Part shown: positions 61,038 through 64,000 of the stretch, in pieces
How positions within the stretch are numbered: the first letter of the stretch is position 1
Layout: each line of letters opens with the position of its first letter
Assembly (NCBI RefSeq): GCF_001598555.1
Contig: NZ_BCZE01000031.1
Span: 1-64,000, forward strand
DNA length: 64,000 nt
Direction: 5' to 3'
From: Novosphingobium rosa NBRC 15208
GTDB lineage: Bacteria; Pseudomonadota; Alphaproteobacteria; Sphingomonadales; Sphingomonadaceae
The notes under the pieces: generated by a model
What the model was told of the DNA's origin: nothing
The model's database searches: none
What the model saw: only the letters and a program-made list of their open reading frames with translations
Program-made: the position numbers and the translations under genes

Positions 61038-61214
61038 ATGACCAAGCACGCCGAACCATCGGCCTTGCCCTTCGCAATCGCCATGCTTTGGGAACTGTAT
61101 TCCTCACCCGCCTGGTACTCGGTCTTGCTGATTCCGGCCGCCGCCCTATCGTTTTATCGATACCACAAGACATTGGAAAAAAGCTGGCTGCAAGAGTTTG
61201 CCGAGCCATTCTGA
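61038..61214 (+). CDS. Possible small membrane protein, 58 aa
   Basis: An open frame below usual length limits, from ATG at 61038 to TGA at 61212. It would give one hydrophobic helix (WYSVLLIPAAALSFY) flanked by polar ends, with a charged, Trp-containing C-terminus. Codon use is reasonable for the genome, but no good ribosome-binding site is seen (CCCGAGCG only), and I know no homolog. It could also be a remnant. Nothing else is seen in the rest of the gap up to 61299. Confidence 0.3.
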   Translation: MTKHAEPSALPFAIAMLWELYSSPAWYSVLLIPAAALSFYRYHKTLEKSWLQEFAEPF

Positions 61215-61299
61215 TGTCGGCGAAGCCTCAGCCTGCTGAGCATTGGCGCTCACATCGAGCACACCGATCAAGTTACAGGTCTCGCGAACAAACTGGTCA

Positions 61300-61326
61300 C
61301 GCCCGCCCACTTGATATGGGCGGGCG
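61300..61326 (-). terminator. Terminator hairpin of the GH3 gene
   Basis: Perfect 10-bp stem (CGCCCGCCCA / TGGGCGGGCG) with loop CTTGATA, 8 bp after the GH3 stop on the minus strand. Confidence 0.7.
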
Positions 61327-61334
61327 CCAGATCA

Positions 61335-63908
61335 TTACTTCGCCAACACCGTCCGCGCACCGGTAATCGTCACATCGCGCCACACGCCGCCAGCATCCCC
61401 CGGCTGCCCACCGCCCAGAAACAGGCGATAGCGCCCGGGCACGATCGCCCGGGTACCATCCAGTTCCACCAGCGAGAGGCTGCGTGGATCGACGGTAAAG
61501 CTCACCTTGCGCGTCTCGCCCGGCTTGAGGCTGATGCGCGAAAAGCCGACGAGCTGGCGCTGCAACACCGGCACGGTCCGCCCTTCGGGCTGGGGCGCCG
61601 TCGGCGCGAGATAGGCCTGCACCACCTCGTCCCCGGCCCGCTGGCCGCTGTTGGCGACATCCACGGAGACGGTCAGTGGCTGCCCCGCCGCAACGCTCAG
61701 TCCCGCCGCATCACCCGCTGCATAGGTGAAGCTGGTGTAGCTCAGCCCATGGCCGAAGGGGTACAGCGGCTTGCCGGTGAAGAAGCGGTAGGTGCGGTTC
61801 TTCATGCTGTAGTCGATATAAGCGGGCATATCGCGCGTGGCGGCGTAGAAGGTCACCGGCAAACGTCCGCCCGGATTGACATCGCCCGCCAGCATCCGCG
61901 CAATCGCCGTGCCGCCCGACTGGCCCGGATACCACGCCGCAACCACGGCGTCGGCATGGTCCTTGCTCCAGGGATCGGCGATGGCGGAACCTGTCATCTG
62001 CACCACCACCAGCGGCTTGCCGGTGCCCGCCAGAGCCTCCAGCAGGGCCTTTTGCGGCGCGGGCAGCTCGATGGCGGTGCGGTCCCCGCCGACGAAGCCG
62101 GGCACCTCGAGCCGCAGCGCCTCGCCCTCCAGCGTGGGCGACAGGCCGGTGAAGGCCACCACCACATCGGCGTCCCTGGCCGCCGCCACCGCCTCGGCCT
62201 GCTGCGCGGCAAGCGGGGCGACCCAGCGCAGGCCGATGCCGCCATCCTCGCTCTTGTGAATGTAGTCGATGCGGATGTCGCGCGGGCGGGCGTCGGCGAA
62301 ATCGAGGACGGTTTCCACGCCATCGTCGCTGCCCCCATCGGTGATGACCGGTTTGCCGTCGATCCACAGGGTGAAGGGATCATGCCCCTCGCAATCGAAG
62401 CAGCGCGGCACATCGATGCGCAGCGTATAGCGCCCGGCGGCCGGCGGCGTGATCTGCCCCGTCCAGCGCACAGCGTAGTCCTGCTCGCCAAGACCTTTGA
62501 CGGGCGGCGCGCGATCCCAGTCGAAATCGATCTTGCGGTCCTGCCGCGTCAGCAGCGGCGTGCCGCTCATCTCCGTGCTGGCGAAATAGGCGCCCTGCAG
62601 GCCGGGCTTGCCGTTGGCTGAAAGCGCTGTTTCGGGCACGGGCACCGGCACGCCCTCGGCCAGAGCGCTACCCTGCGCATAACGCACCTGCGCGGCCCCG
62701 AAACGCGTGCGAATGCCCTCCAGCGGGGTCACCGGAGCTGCCGCCGTGCCGTGGTAATTGGACTCCAGAGTATCGAGCGAATCCGCATTCGGCCCGATCA
62801 CCGCGATGCGCGTTCCCGTCTTCAGCGGCAGGCGGTCCTTGTTGGTCAGCAGCACCAGCGCCTTTTCCGCCGCCTGCTCAGCCAGAGCGCGATGCTGCGG
62901 CGCGTCGTTCTGCGAAGGCTTGATCTTGTCCCACGGGCTGCGCTGCCCGAAAGCGATCCCCAGCGCCGCGCGCGAGGCGAACACCCGCCGCAGCGCCTGA
63001 TCCAGCGCGCTTTCCGGCACCAGCCCTTCACGCACGGCTGCGGGCAGCGCATCGTAAGTTGGCCCGCAATCGAGATCGGTGCCCGCCTTCAGCGCCGCCG
63101 CCGCCGCCCCTTTCGCGTCGAGCCGATAGTGATGGAAGGTGGCGATATAGCCCACCGCATCGCAGTCCGAGACGACCATGCCCTTGAAGCCCCAGTCGCC
63201 CCGCGCCTTGTCGTTGAGAAGGGCGGAAGACGCACAGGCGGGCGTACCGTTCAGCGAATTGTAGGCGCACATCGTCGAAAGCGCCTGCCCTTGCGTCAAC
63301 GTCGCGCGGAAGGCGGGCGAATAGGTTTCGGCCAGATCACGCGGCGAAACATCGACATCGAAGCTGTTGCGCCCCGCCTCCGGCCCGGAGTGGGCGGCAA
63401 AATGCTTGGGGGTGGCAATCGCCTTGGGATGCGCCGGATCGGGCCCCTGAATGCCCTGCACAAAAGCGATGCCCAGCCGCCCGGTCAGATAAGGGTCTTC
63501 GCCATAGGTTTCCTGCCCGCGCCCCCAGCGCGGATCGCGGAAGATGTTCACATTGGGCGACCAGATATGCAGTCCGCCAAAGCGCCGCCGGTCAGCGTCG
63601 CGCGGCTTGGCATTGTAATGCGCCCGCGCCTCGGTCGAGACGACATCGCCCACCTTGTGCAGCAGATCGACATCCCATGTCGCCGCCAGCGCCATGGCCT
63701 GCGGGAAGACGGTGGCGACGCCATCGCGCGCGAAGCCGTGCAGTCCCTCGCTCCAATAGTCATAGGCGGGCAGATCGGCCCTGGGCAGCGCCGGGGCGGC
63801 ATTGCCGAGCTGGGCTGCCTTCTCCTCCAGCGTCATCGTGGCGATCGTCTGATCGATCGCCTGAGAGGCGGCGGAGGCATCGGCAACCATCAGCAACAGC
63901 GGCAGCAT
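61335..63908 (-). CDS. Exported GH3 glycosidase with PA14 insert
   Basis: 857 aa from the ATG at 63908, chosen because AAGGA lies 7 bp upstream (upstream ATG at 63914 is too close to it). A short signal (LPLLLMVADASA) precedes the GH3 barrel. Nucleophile D248 in GMVVSDCDAVGY, plus KHFAAHSGPE and RWGRGQETYGEDPYL. Then the alpha/beta sandwich with a PA14 domain inserted (LQGAYFASTEM to IGLRWVAP), and a fibronectin-III-like end. Beta-xylosidase/beta-glucosidase branch. Acts on beta-linked sugars of periplasmic or imported oligosaccharides. Confidence 0.87.
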   Translation of the reverse strand: MLPLLLMVADASAASQAIDQTIATMTLEEKAAQLGNAAPALPRADLPAYDYWSEGLHGFARDGVATVFPQAMALAATWDVDLLHKVGDVVSTEARAHYNAKPRDADRRRFGGLHIWSPNVNIFRDPRWGRGQETYGEDPYLTGRLGIAFVQGIQGPDPAHPKAIATPKHFAAHSGPEAGRNSFDVDVSPRDLAETYSPAFRATLTQGQALSTMCAYNSLNGTPACASSALLNDKARGDWGFKGMVVSDCDAVGYIATFHHYRLDAKGAAAAALKAGTDLDCGPTYDALPAAVREGLVPESALDQALRRVFASRAALGIAFGQRSPWDKIKPSQNDAPQHRALAEQAAEKALVLLTNKDRLPLKTGTRIAVIGPNADSLDTLESNYHGTAAAPVTPLEGIRTRFGAAQVRYAQGSALAEGVPVPVPETALSANGKPGLQGAYFASTEMSGTPLLTRQDRKIDFDWDRAPPVKGLGEQDYAVRWTGQITPPAAGRYTLRIDVPRCFDCEGHDPFTLWIDGKPVITDGGSDDGVETVLDFADARPRDIRIDYIHKSEDGGIGLRWVAPLAAQQAEAVAAARDADVVVAFTGLSPTLEGEALRLEVPGFVGGDRTAIELPAPQKALLEALAGTGKPLVVVQMTGSAIADPWSKDHADAVVAAWYPGQSGGTAIARMLAGDVNPGGRLPVTFYAATRDMPAYIDYSMKNRTYRFFTGKPLYPFGHGLSYTSFTYAAGDAAGLSVAAGQPLTVSVDVANSGQRAGDEVVQAYLAPTAPQPEGRTVPVLQRQLVGFSRISLKPGETRKVSFTVDPRSLSLVELDGTRAIVPGRYRLFLGGGQPGDAGGVWRDVTITGARTVLAK

Positions 63909-63943
63909 GGGCATGTCCTTAAAGGCAAGGTCGAGCAGGCACA

Positions 63944-63986
63944 ATAAAACCCCGGTCCCGCGCGAAAGGGCATTGCGCGCGGAACC
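63944..63986 (-). terminator. Rho-independent terminator of an upstream gene outside the window
   Basis: 11-bp stem with one mismatch (GGTTCCGCGCG / CGCGCGGGACC on the minus strand) followed by GGGGTTTTATTG. It lies 36 bp upstream of the GH3 start, so a further minus-strand gene ends just beyond the window. Confidence 0.75.
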
Positions 63987-64000
63987 AGGGCCCTCGGGGG

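Noticed and set aside
60832..61041. 69-codon frame through the tandem repeat
   Set aside because: No RBS, the repeat explains its open length, and the rest has no protein-like pattern.
1..64000. tRNA, rRNA or phage genes
   Set aside because: No cloverleaf-like sequence, rRNA motif, integrase or phage structural protein was recognised on either strand.

Overview
The window is a GC-rich, densely coded chromosomal segment with no rRNA, tRNA, transposase, phage or CRISPR sequence that I could recognise. Three full-length TonB-dependent receptors, many Tat- or Sec-exported enzymes, LigI-like and carboxymuconolactone-decarboxylase-like proteins, and a glycoside hydrolase block point to an alphaproteobacterium of the Sphingomonadales, possibly Novosphingobium. 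The genus is an inference from gene style; no marker gene is present.

Positions 48-13105 look like an aromatic-acid or ring-fission catabolic region. A tightly packed minus-strand operon (6316 to 48) encodes aldehyde dehydrogenase, SDR, LigI-like lactonase, cupin, acetoacetate-decarboxylase-like protein, ACMSD-like amidohydrolase and an exported SnoaL-like protein. Divergent from it are a fumarylacetoacetate-hydrolase-family gene and a small barrel protein, followed by a TetR regulator, a CMD-family gene, and a LysR-headed minus-strand set (LysR, FAD monooxygenase, VOC protein, exported amidohydrolase).

Positions 13318-29852 hold an unusually large set of exported or membrane redox proteins: cytochrome b561, a Tat-exported intradiol dioxygenase with all four iron ligands, a HupE/PpiC/diheme cytochrome c operon, two paralogous small membrane proteins, two exported alpha/beta-hydrolase-fold proteins whose nucleophile serine is replaced by alanine, two tandem exported paralogs of unknown function with a DUF6152-like protein, an exported SnoaL protein, a PhoN-fold protein without its catalytic residues, a TonB receptor, and a divergent c-cytochrome / Tat-lipoprotein flavoenzyme pair. 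Together they suggest uptake of an aromatic or polycyclic substrate through the outer membrane and oxidation in the periplasm, with products passed to the cytoplasmic enzymes of the first region. This is the best candidate for an undescribed system.

Positions 30134-43983 contain two MFS transporters, two EthD-like proteins with a TonB receptor in one operon, an MBL hydrolase with another TonB receptor, a beta-lactamase-fold serine hydrolase, and an AhpD-like / TetR / alpha-beta-hydrolase module with two clear operator sites. Positions 43987-44766 are a small gene graveyard (two-component system and TonB receptor remnants).

Positions 44810-63908 form a glycan-utilisation block: ROK regulator, GH125 and GH92 alpha-mannosidases (second gene starting at a TTG coupled to the first gene's stop), GH2, GH31 and GH3 enzymes. 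Embedded in it is a D-amino-acid module (PLP fold-III deaminase, D-aminoacylase, RidA, GntP permease). Convergent gene ends carry strong hairpins, and the same terminator-like repeat occurs near both ends of the window.
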